NCBI GenBank assembly: GCA_038209555.1
Contig: JBBQXP010000001.1
Coordinates: 1 to 64,000, forward strand
DNA: 64,000 bases
Source of the DNA: DASQGA01 sp038209555
Lineage (GTDB): Bacteria; Actinomycetota; Thermoleophilia; Gaiellales; Gaiellaceae
Direction: 5' to 3'
The stretch's first letter is position 1, and each line of letters starts with the position of its first letter. Position numbers and translations under genes: made by a program. Below the pieces are notes generated by a model. The model saw nothing but the letters and a program-made list of their open reading frames with translations. It made no database searches and was not told the origin of the DNA. This document shows, in pieces, positions 45,942-54,089 of the stretch.

Positions 45942-46358
45942 ATGGAACAGGTCAGAAACGTCATGACGCAGAACCCGACGAGTTGCGATCCTGCGGCCAC
46001 GGCTGTCGAGGCCGCGAAGGTGATGGCCTCCGAGGACGTTGGCTCGGTTCCGGTCGTCAAGGGAGGCCGGCTCGTCGGCATTGTCACCGACCGCGACCTC
46101 GTCGTTCGCGTGCTGGCCGAGGGCCGCGATCCGAACTCGACCACGGTGGGGGAAATCGCGTCCAGCGACCTCGAGACCGTCTCCCCGGACGACGACCTCG
46201 ACTCGGCGCTCAGGAAGATGGCGTCGAGCAAGGTCCGTCGGCTTCCGGTCGTGGAGGGCGACCAGCTGGTCGGCATCGTCGCGCAGGCCGACGTGGCCCG
46301 TCAAGGGGACGATTCGGAGACCGGACAGGTCGTCGAGGAGATCTCCAGACAGTCGTAG
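45942..46358 (+). CDS. Tandem CBS-domain protein (138 aa)
   Basis: Two CBS domains: VRNVMTQNPTSCDPAATAVE, DVGSVPVVKGGRLVGIVTDR (first), and VGEIASSDLETVSPDDDLDS, KVRRLPVVEGDQLVGIVAQA (second). The short stand-alone form resembles hypoxic response protein 1 and similar small actinobacterial CBS proteins that bind adenine nucleotides. ATG 45942 is preceded by AAAGGAG. It is monocistronic, ended by a TTCG-loop terminator. Confidence 0.92.
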   Translation: MEQVRNVMTQNPTSCDPAATAVEAAKVMASEDVGSVPVVKGGRLVGIVTDRDLVVRVLAEGRDPNSTTVGEIASSDLETVSPDDDLDSALRKMASSKVRRLPVVEGDQLVGIVAQADVARQGDDSETGQVVEEISRQS

Positions 46359-46383
46359 TCCGAGTACGAGCAGCACCGACGCG

Positions 46384-46401
46384 GGGCGGCTTCGGCCGCC
46401 C
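46384..46401. terminator. Hairpin GGGCGGC-TTCG-GCCGCCC
   Basis: A perfect 7-bp GC stem with a TTCG tetraloop lies between the convergent CBS-protein and small membrane-protein genes and probably terminates both. Only a weak T-rich tail follows. Confidence 0.65.
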
Positions 46402-46410
46402 TTCGCCGTT

Positions 46411-46647
46411 CTAGGGAGTTCGCCGGGTCCAGAGCACGGCGGCGAGCACAACGGTCACGGTCGAGACGACGAGCCCGACGATCCATGCGTCGACCTCCTG
46501 CGTGCCGAGGATCGCCGCGAGCGCGGTTCCGATTCCGATGATCCCGAGGGTCATGGCGACACGAACGGTGAAGCGCTCCACCGCGCGCGTTCGGGCGTGC
46601 TCACCGGCCGGTGCGTCGCGTTCGCTCTTCCGTCCGAACCGGGCCAC
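46411..46647 (-). CDS. Small membrane protein (78 aa), unknown
   Basis: After a charged N-terminal 30 residues there are two hydrophobic segments (RVAMTLGIIGIGTALAAIL and AWIVGLVVSTVTVVLAAVLW), ending RTRRTP-like basic. This is a typical actinobacterial two-span hypothetical protein. No function can be assigned. It lies on the same strand as the cation transporter, 40 bp downstream of it. Confidence 0.6.
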   Translation of the reverse strand: MARFGRKSERDAPAGEHARTRAVERFTVRVAMTLGIIGIGTALAAILGTQEVDAWIVGLVVSTVTVVLAAVLWTRRTP

Positions 46648-46687
46648 GACCCGACTCTATCCGGTCGGGACGACGGCCCTCGGCCGA

Positions 46688-47314
46688 TCACCCAGCGCGA
46701 ACTGTCCGCAACGAGTCCCACGTGATACGGAGGATCACGAAGGTAATCGCCAGGCCGACGAGGGGGTCGGCGACGGGCGCGCCGAGTGCTACGAACGCCG
46801 CGCTCGCGATGACGCCGAGCGAAACGAACCCGTCAACGCGCGCATGGTTCCCGTCGGCGATCAGCGCCGGACTCGCGAGGCGCTTCCCCGCGCGCAGCCG
46901 AACGCGAGCCGCGATTTCGTTCCCGATGAAGCCGATCATTCCCGCCGCCGCGAGCAGCCATAGGTGCGAGAGATGCTGCGGATGGATCAGCCGCACAATC
47001 GTCTCGTACAGTGCGACGCAGGCCGAGAAGAAGATCGCGAGCACGACGGCGAAACCGGCAAGCCTCTCGGCTCGCGCGCTCCGGAGGAAGAAGGCGATAC
47101 CGAGCGGAACGGCGGTCAGGGCGTCGCCAAGGTTGTGGATGAGGTCGGCCAGTAGCGCGACGGAGCCGGAAAGAACGAAGACCGCCGCTTGCGCGAGCGC
47201 CGCTGCGCCGAGAACGCCGAGGCTGAACGAAACGGCCTTCACTCCTTCCCGAGACCGAACGATCGAGGGTTCTACGGGGCCGTGGGAGTGGCGGTGGGCC
47301 TGGCGCCCGGCCAT
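46688..47314 (-). CDS. Cation diffusion facilitator (CDF) family transporter, short form
   Basis: Six membrane spans. The metal site in span 2 (VALLADLIHNLGDALTAVPL) is the CDF H/D-x3-D pattern with His, typical of zinc transport, and the span 5 site is ALIADGNHARVDGFVSLGVI. The His-rich N-terminal HRHSHGP may bind metal. The protein ends soon after span 6 (VGLAITFVILRITWDSLRTV) and lacks the cytoplasmic C-terminal domain (about 80 residues) of most CDFs, so dimer control may differ. Start ATG 47314 (MAGRQAHRHSHGP) is taken; an in-frame start at 47365 would add Arg/Pro-rich residues. Confidence 0.85.
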   Translation of the reverse strand: MAGRQAHRHSHGPVEPSIVRSREGVKAVSFSLGVLGAAALAQAAVFVLSGSVALLADLIHNLGDALTAVPLGIAFFLRSARAERLAGFAVVLAIFFSACVALYETIVRLIHPQHLSHLWLLAAAGMIGFIGNEIAARVRLRAGKRLASPALIADGNHARVDGFVSLGVIASAAFVALGAPVADPLVGLAITFVILRITWDSLRTVRAG

Positions 47315-47373
47315 CCGGTCTCCGGGGTGCGGTTCGCGACGCGGCCCTCGGTCTCCCGTTCCCACTGTTGGGC

Positions 47374-48195
47374 TTACACCCGGGTGCCGATGAGAATCGC
47401 CCGGATCGCCTGGTGGCTCTCGTCGTTCGGCGACTCGCTAATCACCGTCGCCGGACGCTCGAAGCGGTCGAGCGCCTCGCGCAGGGGCTCTGCGCGGAGG
47501 GTTCCCTCCCCGTAAGGCAGGTGCTTCGTCTCGTTCCTGTTTGCGTACTGGATCGCTGAGAAGTGGATGTGGAACGACGCCTCGGGGTCGAGCAGCTCGT
47601 TGGCCGCTCCGAGCACTGCCGCGAACGCGTCGGGATCGGTGAACCCCCCGTCGGTGACAGCGTGCAGGTGCGCGAAATCGATCACGGGGCGGACCCAGTC
47701 GAGGCGGGCCGCGAGCCAGAAGACGTCCTCTGCCGTGCCCAGCTCCCGGACGCGGCCCATCACCTCGACTCCGAACGGGACCGTTCGCTCTTTGGCCACC
47801 AGCCGCTCGCGAAGCTCGGCGAGCTGCTCCGCGACTGACTCGAGCGCCTCCTCCCGCGTCCGGCCGAGCAGGAAGCCGGGGTGGATCACGACCACCTGGG
47901 CCCCGCAGGCCATTGCGATGCCGGCCGAGTGGTCGAGCATCCCCGTGGCCCGCTTATGCTTCATGTCGCGCTCGAGATGGCCGAGAAAGGCTGGAATCGG
48001 GGCGTGGACAGAGAGCGTAATGACGTCAGCCGCCGCGAGCCTGCCGAACTCCGTTGCCCAGTTCTTGTCCATCCAGAAGCCGCTCGCGAAGTCGATCTCG
48101 CACGCCGAGTAGCCGCGCTCCACGAGCAGCCTGACGGCCGCCTCAGGGCTCTCCCGGCTCGGGACGCGCGCCGGCCCGACGCTGATCGTCGACAC
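47374..48195 (-). CDS. nfo: Endonuclease IV family AP endonuclease (TIM barrel)
   Basis: A 273-residue Xylose-isomerase-like TIM barrel with the zinc-cluster residues of endonuclease IV: TLSVHAPIPAFLG (His), VVVIHPGFLLG (His), PFGVEVMGRVREL (Glu), WVRPVIDFAHLHAVTDGG (Asp, His, His), SFHIHFSAIQYANRNETKHL (His) and TVISESPND (Glu). It cleaves at abasic sites in base excision repair. The GTG start at 48195 has TAGTCT 6 nt upstream, so leaderless expression is likely. Divergent from the 81-aa gene at 48272. Confidence 0.88.
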   Translation of the reverse strand: MSTISVGPARVPSRESPEAAVRLLVERGYSACEIDFASGFWMDKNWATEFGRLAAADVITLSVHAPIPAFLGHLERDMKHKRATGMLDHSAGIAMACGAQVVVIHPGFLLGRTREEALESVAEQLAELRERLVAKERTVPFGVEVMGRVRELGTAEDVFWLAARLDWVRPVIDFAHLHAVTDGGFTDPDAFAAVLGAANELLDPEASFHIHFSAIQYANRNETKHLPYGEGTLRAEPLREALDRFERPATVISESPNDESHQAIRAILIGTRV

Positions 48196-48201
48196 GTCTG
48201 G

Positions 48202-48207
48202 AGACTA
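48202..48207 (-). promoter_or_regulatory. Putative -10 element TAGTCT for nfo
   Basis: TAGTCT ends 6 nt before the GTG start at 48195. Confidence 0.4.
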
Positions 48208-48271
48208 GAGGCTTGCCCAACCCTCCAGCGCCGGGAGAACGCCGTCCGACGCGCTTACTACCTTTTTCCGC

Positions 48272-48517
48272 ATGGGAAAGCGACCCACCCGCATCGAGCT
48301 TCTCGAGCTGGACATCGACGTTCGCCTTGCCGACCTCTGGTGTGAGGCGAGCGACGTCTCGGAGTGGAACCTCGAGGTCGTCGCCGCGTTCATGCGCGCC
48401 GCGTACGGCAAGGGGTACTGCGACGCTCTGACCGAGGATGCTCCAGGCTCGCTCTGCCGCGACCACGGGTACCGGATCCCGTTCCGGAGCCCGACGCTCG
48501 CGCCCGAGCAGCACTAG
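48272..48517 (+). CDS. Small conserved hypothetical protein (81 aa)
   Basis: It starts MGKRPTRIELLELDIDVRLA and contains VVAAFMRAAYGKGYCDALTE, SLCRDHGYRIPFRSP. The YGKGYCDAL motif and two Cys suggest a small alpha-helical protein common in Thermoleophilia-like genomes, but the function is unknown. ATG 48272 has TACCTT 7 nt upstream (possible leaderless start). It precedes the cytochrome c maturation genes by 50 bp. Confidence 0.55.
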   Translation: MGKRPTRIELLELDIDVRLADLWCEASDVSEWNLEVVAAFMRAAYGKGYCDALTEDAPGSLCRDHGYRIPFRSPTLAPEQH

Positions 48518-48555
48518 CGACTCACCACGTGAGCCGTAAACCGGCTGCATGGAGC

Positions 48556-48561
48556 TAGACT
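48556..48561 (+). promoter_or_regulatory. Putative -10 element TAGACT for ccmE
   Basis: TAGACT ends 6 nt before the GTG start at 48568, suggesting that the ccm operon has its own leaderless promoter. Confidence 0.45.
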
Positions 48562-48567
48562 CGACCT

Positions 48568-48957
48568 GTGGCCCGGAGGCGGAGTCCCGCGCGGCTGATC
48601 ATCGCGCTCTCGGTAGCGGCCGTTCTGGCTGTCTTCCTGCTCTACACCAGCTTTGCAGGCGGCTCGACGCCTTCTCTTCGCCCGAGCCAACTTGCTGACC
48701 ACCCGGGCAAGGTAAGTCTTGCCGGTAAGGTTGTCGGCCCGATTCGCGGGGATGGGCGCGCAGTGCCGAAGACCTTCACGCTGCGGGACATCGAGGGGAG
48801 TGCGACGGTCCCCGTCACCTACACGGGGTCCGTGCCCGACCTCTTCAAGGCGGGCAGGGACGTCTATATGCGGGGCGAGCTTCGAAGCGGCGTCTTCGTC
48901 GCCGAGCGGGACTCGCTCGTCACGAAATGTCCCTCGAAGTACGCCGCCAAGTCCTGA
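48568..48957 (+). CDS. ccmE: Cytochrome c maturation haem chaperone CcmE, CxxxY type
   Basis: A single-span membrane protein (LIIALSVAAVLAVFLLYTSF) with an extracytoplasmic OB-fold domain (VSLAGKVVGPIRGDGRAVPK, FTLRDIEGSATVPVTYTGSV, VYMRGELRSGVFVAERDSLV). Classical CcmE binds haem covalently through His in HxxxY; here the motif is TKCPSKY, Cys121-x3-Tyr125, the variant known from some archaea and Gram-positive or delta-proteobacterial systems. It hands haem to CcmF for attachment to cytochromes c. It heads the ccmE-ccmF-ccmI-like run; ccmF starts 8 bp later. Confidence 0.9.
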   Translation: MARRRSPARLIIALSVAAVLAVFLLYTSFAGGSTPSLRPSQLADHPGKVSLAGKVVGPIRGDGRAVPKTFTLRDIEGSATVPVTYTGSVPDLFKAGRDVYMRGELRSGVFVAERDSLVTKCPSKYAAKS

Positions 48958-48964
48958 GGAACAG

Positions 48965-50959
48965 ATGCCGCTCCTAGGCCGGGCCGCTCTCCTCGTTGCT
49001 TTCGGGCTCGTCCTCTACGCCACCATCGCGGGCGCCTACGCGGCACTGCGGGGACGCCGACGGCTCCTGGAGTCGGCGCGCAATGCCTTTCTCGCCGCCT
49101 TCGCAGCGGCCGCGGTCGCCAGTCTTGTCCTGCTCGCCGCCCTGGCCGGCCACGACTTCTCCTTCGCCTATGTCGCCGACCACACGAGCCGAGAGCTACC
49201 GCTCGGCTATACGCTCGCCGCCTTCTGGGGCGGGCAGCAGGGCTCGCTGCTCCTCTGGTTCCTCGTCCTGACCGGGCTGGTCTCGGCCGCGCTCGCGCTG
49301 AACCCGCGGCTCACGCGCGAGGTTCTGCCCTGGACGGTCCCGATCGGAGCCGGCATCGCTTCGTTCTTTGCGCTGCTCCTCTGCTTCGTCGCCTCCCCGT
49401 TCGTGACCCACGCCCCGCCCGCGGACGGCGTCGGGCTCAACCCGAGCCTCCAGAACCCGTACATGCTCGCGCATCCGCCGCTCCTCTACCTGGGCTACGT
49501 GGGGCTGACGGTGCCGTTTGCCTTCGCGATGGCAGCGCTTGCCTCGCGCCGGGCGGATGAGCGCTGGATCATTGCCACCCGCCGCTGGACGCTCGCCGCC
49601 TGGACGTGCCTTGGCGTTGCGATCCTCCTCGGGTCGAAGTGGGCTTACGAGGAGGTCGGCTGGGGCGGCTGGTACGCGTGGGACCCCGTCGAAAACGCTG
49701 CCCTGATGCCGTGGCTCGTCGCGACCGCGTTCCTCCACTCGGTGATGATCCAGGAGAAGAAGAACATGCTCCGCGTCTGGAACTCGGTGCTCATCGCGCT
49801 CGCCTTCGGGCTATCGATCTTCGGTACCTTCCTGACCCGGAGCGGCGTCCTGAACTCGATTCACAGCTTCACCGAGTCGTCGATCGGTCCGTGGTTCATC
49901 GGCTTCCTCGCGCTCGTCGCAGCGGGCTCGGCGGCGCTGATCATCTGGCGCCTGCCACTTCTGCGTTCCCGGACGAAGCTCGAGTCGCTCGTGTCGCGCG
50001 AGGCGGCCTTCCTCTACAACAACCTGTTCCTCGTCGCTCTCGCTCTCACCGTCCTCTGGGGGGTCGTCTATCCGCTGGTCTCGGAGGCCATCCGGGGCGT
50101 GGCCGTGACCGTGGGGGCGCCGTACTACAACTTCTTCGCGGTCGCGTTCGGCCTCCCGATCATCGTGCTAATGGGAATCGGGCCGCTGGTGGCGTGGAGG
50201 CGGGCGTCGCTTCGCTCTCTCGCCGCGCAGCTCGCGTGGCCCGCGGGCGTCGCGGTCGCGGTGGGAGTTCTTCTCGCCCTGGCAGGGGCTGGATCGAGCC
50301 CAGCCGGCCTCGTCGGCTACACCTTTGCTGCCTTCGCCCTGACGACGATCGTGCAGGAGTTCGCGCGCGGGACACGCGCGCGGAAAGCTCTCGGCGCCTC
50401 GAGCTGGCCCTCTGCCTTCTCCCAGCTCGTGGGGCGCAACCGCCGCCGCTACGGCGGGTACGTCGTACATGCGGCGATCGTGCTCCTGCTCCTCGGCGCT
50501 ATCGGGATCGGTGGCTTCGGGACAACGCGTGAGGCCAAGCTCGTCCCAGGCAACTCGATGCAGGTGGGTGACTACCGCCTCGAGCTCCTGGGAACCGCGC
50601 AGAGGCGTTCCGCGAACGCGAAGGAGATCCGGGCTCGGCTTGCGGTCTTCCGGAACGGGGAGAGCGTCGGAAGCCTGGCGGCGGGCAAGAACCGCTATTT
50701 CGCAGAGCAGCAGACGTCAAACGAGGTCGCGATTCGCTCCGACCTGCTCCGGGGTGAGGACCTCTTCGTAATCGCCGACCAGTTCAACTCGGACGGGTCC
50801 GTCTACCTGAAGGTGCTCGTGAACCCGCTGGTGAACCTGATCTGGCTCGCCGGGCTGGTCTTCCTGCTCGGCTCGCTCATCACCATGTGGCCGGACGCGC
50901 GCGAACAGCGACGGCTCGCGGGCCGCTTCGCTGAGGCCGAAGCGCCGGCACCGGCGTAG
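48965..50959 (+). CDS. ccmF: Cytochrome c haem lyase subunit CcmF
   Basis: A 664-residue polytopic protein with the haem-handling WWD motif WGGWYAWDPVENAALMPWLV and further family hallmarks (FWGGQQGSLLLWFLVLTGLV, MLAHPPLLYLGYVGLTVPFA, FGTFLTRSGVLNSIHSFT). It ligates haem from CcmE to apocytochrome c on the outer face of the membrane. ATG 48965 follows the ccmE stop, with GAGGAACAG as RBS. The last domain (EAKLVPGNSMQVGDYRLELL onward) is the periplasmic-type beta domain. CcmI-like gene follows by 6 bp. Confidence 0.95.
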   Translation: MPLLGRAALLVAFGLVLYATIAGAYAALRGRRRLLESARNAFLAAFAAAAVASLVLLAALAGHDFSFAYVADHTSRELPLGYTLAAFWGGQQGSLLLWFLVLTGLVSAALALNPRLTREVLPWTVPIGAGIASFFALLLCFVASPFVTHAPPADGVGLNPSLQNPYMLAHPPLLYLGYVGLTVPFAFAMAALASRRADERWIIATRRWTLAAWTCLGVAILLGSKWAYEEVGWGGWYAWDPVENAALMPWLVATAFLHSVMIQEKKNMLRVWNSVLIALAFGLSIFGTFLTRSGVLNSIHSFTESSIGPWFIGFLALVAAGSAALIIWRLPLLRSRTKLESLVSREAAFLYNNLFLVALALTVLWGVVYPLVSEAIRGVAVTVGAPYYNFFAVAFGLPIIVLMGIGPLVAWRRASLRSLAAQLAWPAGVAVAVGVLLALAGAGSSPAGLVGYTFAAFALTTIVQEFARGTRARKALGASSWPSAFSQLVGRNRRRYGGYVVHAAIVLLLLGAIGIGGFGTTREAKLVPGNSMQVGDYRLELLGTAQRRSANAKEIRARLAVFRNGESVGSLAAGKNRYFAEQQTSNEVAIRSDLLRGEDLFVIADQFNSDGSVYLKVLVNPLVNLIWLAGLVFLLGSLITMWPDAREQRRLAGRFAEAEAPAPA

Positions 50960-50965
50960 ACGGTG

Positions 50966-51310
50966 ATGGAGGTCGTGGCGCTTGCTCTGGCGGCCATGCT
51001 CGCCCTCGGCTGCGTCGTCTTCGTCGCTCGCCCCTTCCTGCGAGAGCCCGAGGCTGTCGACGACCGGATTCGAGTCGCCGGGATGGGCGAGCAGGAGCGG
51101 ATCCGCCTGGAGGAGGAGCGAGACCGGGCGCTGGCTGCGCTCAAGGAGCTCGAGTTCGACCACCGGACCGGAAAGATCTCGGATACGGACTACCGCGAGT
51201 CCGTGGGCGCGCTTCGCTCCCAGGTCGCGCAGGCACTGCGGGCTCTCGATGCCCAGGGCCATGCTCCGGACGAGCGCACCAAGGCCGATGAGGTGACCGT
51301 GCGTGTCTGA
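50966..51310 (+). CDS. CcmI/NrfG N-terminal-like membrane protein (114 aa)
   Basis: One N-terminal membrane helix (VVALALAAMLALGCVVFVAR, PFLRE) is followed by a charged coiled coil (ERIRLEEERDRALAALKELE, FDHRTGKISDTDYRESVGAL). This resembles the N-terminal module of CcmI (CcmH C-terminal type), a helper that presents apocytochrome to CcmF, but without the TPR half. The adjacency to ccmF supports the assignment. The start is ATG 50966, or GTG 50963 immediately before it. The stop overlaps the next gene's GTG start. Confidence 0.7.
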   Translation: MEVVALALAAMLALGCVVFVARPFLREPEAVDDRIRVAGMGEQERIRLEEERDRALAALKELEFDHRTGKISDTDYRESVGALRSQVAQALRALDAQGHAPDERTKADEVTVRV

Positions 51311-52046
51311 GTGCGCCCACTGCGGGAGTGCCCTTGCGGCCGAGAGCCGCTACTGCCCCGCGTGCGGGCAAGGCCTCGGCGAGGGCGCCTCTTCGCGACT
51401 GCGTCTGACGCCTCCGTCGCCGCTACTCGTGATCTCGGTGCTGGTCGGGATCGGCGGGATCATCCTGCTCGCCGCCACCGTTTGGGCCTGGGGCGTGGTG
51501 GCGCTGCTCGCGGCAGCCGTCCTTTTCCTCTTCGACGGCTTCGTCGACCGCAGCGCGGCGGTCCGGCTGCTCGCGGACGCGCGCGGCCGTGCCGTAGCAA
51601 CTCGGGAATTCGTCGCGGTCAGGTCGCGGGGCCAGATGGGCGTGTTCAGGGCCCGCCGCGAGCTCGCGGAACTCCACATCGAGAAGGATCGGATCTTCCG
51701 GCAGCTCGGGGAGGCCGTGTACTACGCGGACGAGAAGGGCATGAAAGCAGCACGGACGGCCGTCGACGCCGTCGTCGGGCGGATCCGCGACAAGGAGGCC
51801 GAGATCGAAAACCTGATCCGAGAGACAGAGGTGTTGATCCAGCGTGTCCAGGCGCCGGTGCAAGAGACCGTCAAGCTCGAGGCACCGCCCGAGCCGGCGC
51901 GCGTGCCCGAGCCCTGGCCACCCCCGGATGAGGGCGACATCCCGGAGCCGCCACAGCCCTCTCCGGGGGAGCCGACGCCGGGGCCGGAGGAGCCCGCTCC
52001 ACCGGTGGAGCCCCCGGCGCCCGGGATCACGCAACACCAAAGCTGA
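51303..52046 (+). CDS. Zinc-ribbon, membrane, coiled-coil protein with Pro-rich tail (247 aa)
   Basis: N-terminal zinc ribbon with two CxxC knuckles (CAHCGSALAAESRYCPACGQ), a transmembrane helix pair (LLVISVLVGIGGIILLAATV and VALLAAAVLFLFDGFV), a long helical coiled coil (RRELAELHIEKDRIFRQLGE, RIRDKEAEIENLIRETEV), and a C-terminal Pro/Glu-rich tail (about 60 residues). GTG 51303 overlaps the CcmI-like stop. It may be a structural partner of the ccm genes, but no family function is known. Confidence 0.65.
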   Translation: MSECAHCGSALAAESRYCPACGQGLGEGASSRLRLTPPSPLLVISVLVGIGGIILLAATVWAWGVVALLAAAVLFLFDGFVDRSAAVRLLADARGRAVATREFVAVRSRGQMGVFRARRELAELHIEKDRIFRQLGEAVYYADEKGMKAARTAVDAVVGRIRDKEAEIENLIRETEVLIQRVQAPVQETVKLEAPPEPARVPEPWPPPDEGDIPEPPQPSPGEPTPGPEEPAPPVEPPAPGITQHQS

Positions 52047-52170
52047 GCACGCCCGGAGGGACGCACTGGTGGCAGTCGACCGCCGCTCCTGATAAAAACC
52101 TCCTCTTATCTCCCTGAAACCGCGTGCCGGGCCCGCAGGGACGTCCTTTCGCCCGGCGAAAATCACACCG

Positions 52171-53376
52171 GTGTCACGCCCCCGCCGACCCATCACGCTC
52201 GTCATCGCCTGCTTCGGGCTGGCCGTTGCGGCGATTCCGGCCGGTGCTATCGGCTCACTGTCGGACCGGAAGGATCAGGTCGACGCCCACATAGCAGCCC
52301 TGCAGGCGCAGATCTCGGGCGCCAAGGAGAAAGAGGGCGTGCTCTCGAGTGAGATCGAGACAGCGAGCTCGGAGATCGGCTCGCTCGAAGGCAAGATCGG
52401 AAGTCTCTCGACGCTCGTGGCCACGCTCGAGGTCGACCTCGCCGAGCATCGCTCGCGTCTCGCTCGCCTCCAAGCGAGGTACGAGGAGCAGACGCGCAGG
52501 CTCGACTTCCTCGTCGCCCAGCACGAGCTCGCAGAGCGCCGCTTGGAGGAGAGGCTCGTGGAGCTCTACCAGACCGGGCAAACCACCGAGCTCGAGATCC
52601 TGCTCCAGGTCGCAAGCCTGAACGACCTGATCGAGCAGATCGACTACTTTCGCCAAATCGGGGATGAGGACAGGCGCATCGTCGACGAGATCAAGGGTGT
52701 CCGGGACGCCGTTCGCGTCGCGCGCCGGGAAACCGCGGCAACCAAGAAGGAGGTCGAGCAGGTCACGGCCGAGCTGGCGGAGAAGACCGCCGAGCAGCGA
52801 GCCGCGCGCGACCAGCTGGTCGCGCAGCAGCGCGCATTGGTCGCAGCTCGTGACGAGAGGCAGTCCCTTCTAGCGAGTGTTCGGGACGAGCGCCATGAGC
52901 ACGAGGAGGATCTCGAAGCGATGCAGGCGGCGAGCGCGTCCCTCGCCGATCAGATCCGCTCTTCTCAGGCGGGCTCCAGCAGCTCGGGCGGGAGCTCCGG
53001 CTCGGGCGTCTCTTCGAGCGGGCTCATCTGGCCGGTCTCGGGACCCGTGGTCAGCGGCTTCGGGCCCCGCTGGGGCCGTATGCACGAGGGGATCGACATC
53101 GCCGTGCCCAACGGCACCGCGGTGCACGCGGCTGCCGGTGGCACGATCATTTACGCAGGCGGCATGGGCGGTTACGGCAATATCGTCGTGATCGACCACG
53201 GGAACGGCCTGGCCACTGCCTACGCGCATCTGTCGGCCATCTGGGTCGGAGGCGGCTCTGTCGCGCAGGGGCAGGCGATCGCCGCGTCCGGCTGCACCGG
53301 CCACTGCCTGGGCCCGCACCTTCACTTCGAAGTGAGGGTGAACGGCAACCCCGTGGATCCGCTCGGGTACCTGTAA
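52171..53376 (+). CDS. Secreted peptidoglycan hydrolase: coiled coil plus M23 peptidase
   Basis: Signal peptide (LVIACFGLAVAAIPAGAIGS), then about 230 residues of coiled coil (KDQVDAHIAALQAQISGAKE onward; FLVAQHELAERRLEERLVEL), a Ser/Gly linker, and a C-terminal M23/LytM domain: MHEGIDIAVPNGTAVHAAAG (His, Asp ligands), IVVIDHGNGLATAYAHLSAI and GHCLGPHLHFEVRVNGNPVD (HLHFE). Architecture matches EnvC/NlpD-like and other actinobacterial division or wall hydrolases. It acts outside the membrane. GTG 52171 is the start. The 124 bp upstream contain no riboswitch that I can recognise. Confidence 0.9.
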   Translation: MSRPRRPITLVIACFGLAVAAIPAGAIGSLSDRKDQVDAHIAALQAQISGAKEKEGVLSSEIETASSEIGSLEGKIGSLSTLVATLEVDLAEHRSRLARLQARYEEQTRRLDFLVAQHELAERRLEERLVELYQTGQTTELEILLQVASLNDLIEQIDYFRQIGDEDRRIVDEIKGVRDAVRVARRETAATKKEVEQVTAELAEKTAEQRAARDQLVAQQRALVAARDERQSLLASVRDERHEHEEDLEAMQAASASLADQIRSSQAGSSSSGGSSGSGVSSSGLIWPVSGPVVSGFGPRWGRMHEGIDIAVPNGTAVHAAAGGTIIYAGGMGGYGNIVVIDHGNGLATAYAHLSAIWVGGGSVAQGQAIAASGCTGHCLGPHLHFEVRVNGNPVDPLGYL

Positions 53377-53441
53377 CCCGTCCGCCGCCCGCGCGTGAAC
53401 GCGCCACCCGCCTTCGCGGCTGGACGCTCCTAACGCCGCTA

Positions 53442-53465
53442 CTCGCGGGCCCTTCGGCCCGCGAG
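53442..53465. terminator. Hairpin CTCGCGGGCC-CTTC-GGCCCGCGAG
   Basis: A perfect 10-bp GC-rich stem with a 4-nt loop lies between the convergent M23 peptidase and hpt genes and likely terminates transcription from either side. No long T-tract. Confidence 0.6.
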
Positions 53466-53533
53466 GCACGCTCTTCGAAAAGCCGCTTCGGCCGGCGCCG
53501 GTCGGCCAAGCACGTGCGGGTGCCCGGGGGCGG

Positions 53534-54040
53534 TTACTTGTTCAACGAGTGGATATCGGGCAGGCCCCTGTGGAGCCCGTCCAGGTCGAAGCCGTAGCCG
53601 ACGAAGAACTCGTCGGGGACGGTGAAGCCGACGTAGCGGAGCGGCAGGTCCTCGACGAGGCGGCGGTACGGGCGGTCGAGGAGCGAGCAGACGGCGAGGC
53701 TGGCCGGGTCGCGAAGCCGTAGAGCCGTGAGGAGGTAGTTGAGGGTCAGGCCGGTGTCGACGACCAGGTCGACGATCACGACGTCCCGTCCGGCGATCGG
53801 CGCGTCGAGGTCCTTCATGATCCGGACGCCTGCATGGCCCCCCAGCGCCCGACCGTAGCCGGCGAGGCTTACGAGGTCGAGGTGGTGCGGGATAGGCACG
53901 GCGCGGGAGAGATCGGCGAGGAACACATACGACGCCCGGAGCACCCCGACCAGAAGCGGCTCCTTCCCGGCGTAGTCCGCCGTGATGCGGGCTCCGAGCT
54001 CGGTGACTCGGGCCTGGATGTCCGCGCTCGCGAGGTGCAC
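53534..54040 (-). CDS. hpt: Hypoxanthine-guanine phosphoribosyltransferase
   Basis: Salvages hypoxanthine and guanine using PRPP. The 168-residue enzyme has the PRPP-binding motif RDVVIVDLVVDTGLTLNYLL, LLVGVLRASYVFLADLSRAV (PPi loop), and VGFTVPDEFFVGYGFDLDGL near the C-terminus, all typical of HPRT. The GTG start at 54040 gives MHLASADIQARV. It is 50 bp downstream of the nuclease-like gene on the same strand. Confidence 0.94.
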   Translation of the reverse strand: MHLASADIQARVTELGARITADYAGKEPLLVGVLRASYVFLADLSRAVPIPHHLDLVSLAGYGRALGGHAGVRIMKDLDAPIAGRDVVIVDLVVDTGLTLNYLLTALRLRDPASLAVCSLLDRPYRRLVEDLPLRYVGFTVPDEFFVGYGFDLDGLHRGLPDIHSLNK

Positions 54041-54089
54041 TTCACCGACGCGGGGATCGGGCCCGGCCAGCCGCAGGTGACGAGAAGCT

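Noticed and set aside
52047..52170. c-di-AMP riboswitch upstream of the M23 peptidase
   Set aside because: Such riboswitches often precede wall hydrolases in actinobacteria, but the conserved core sequences are not visible in this 124-bp gap.
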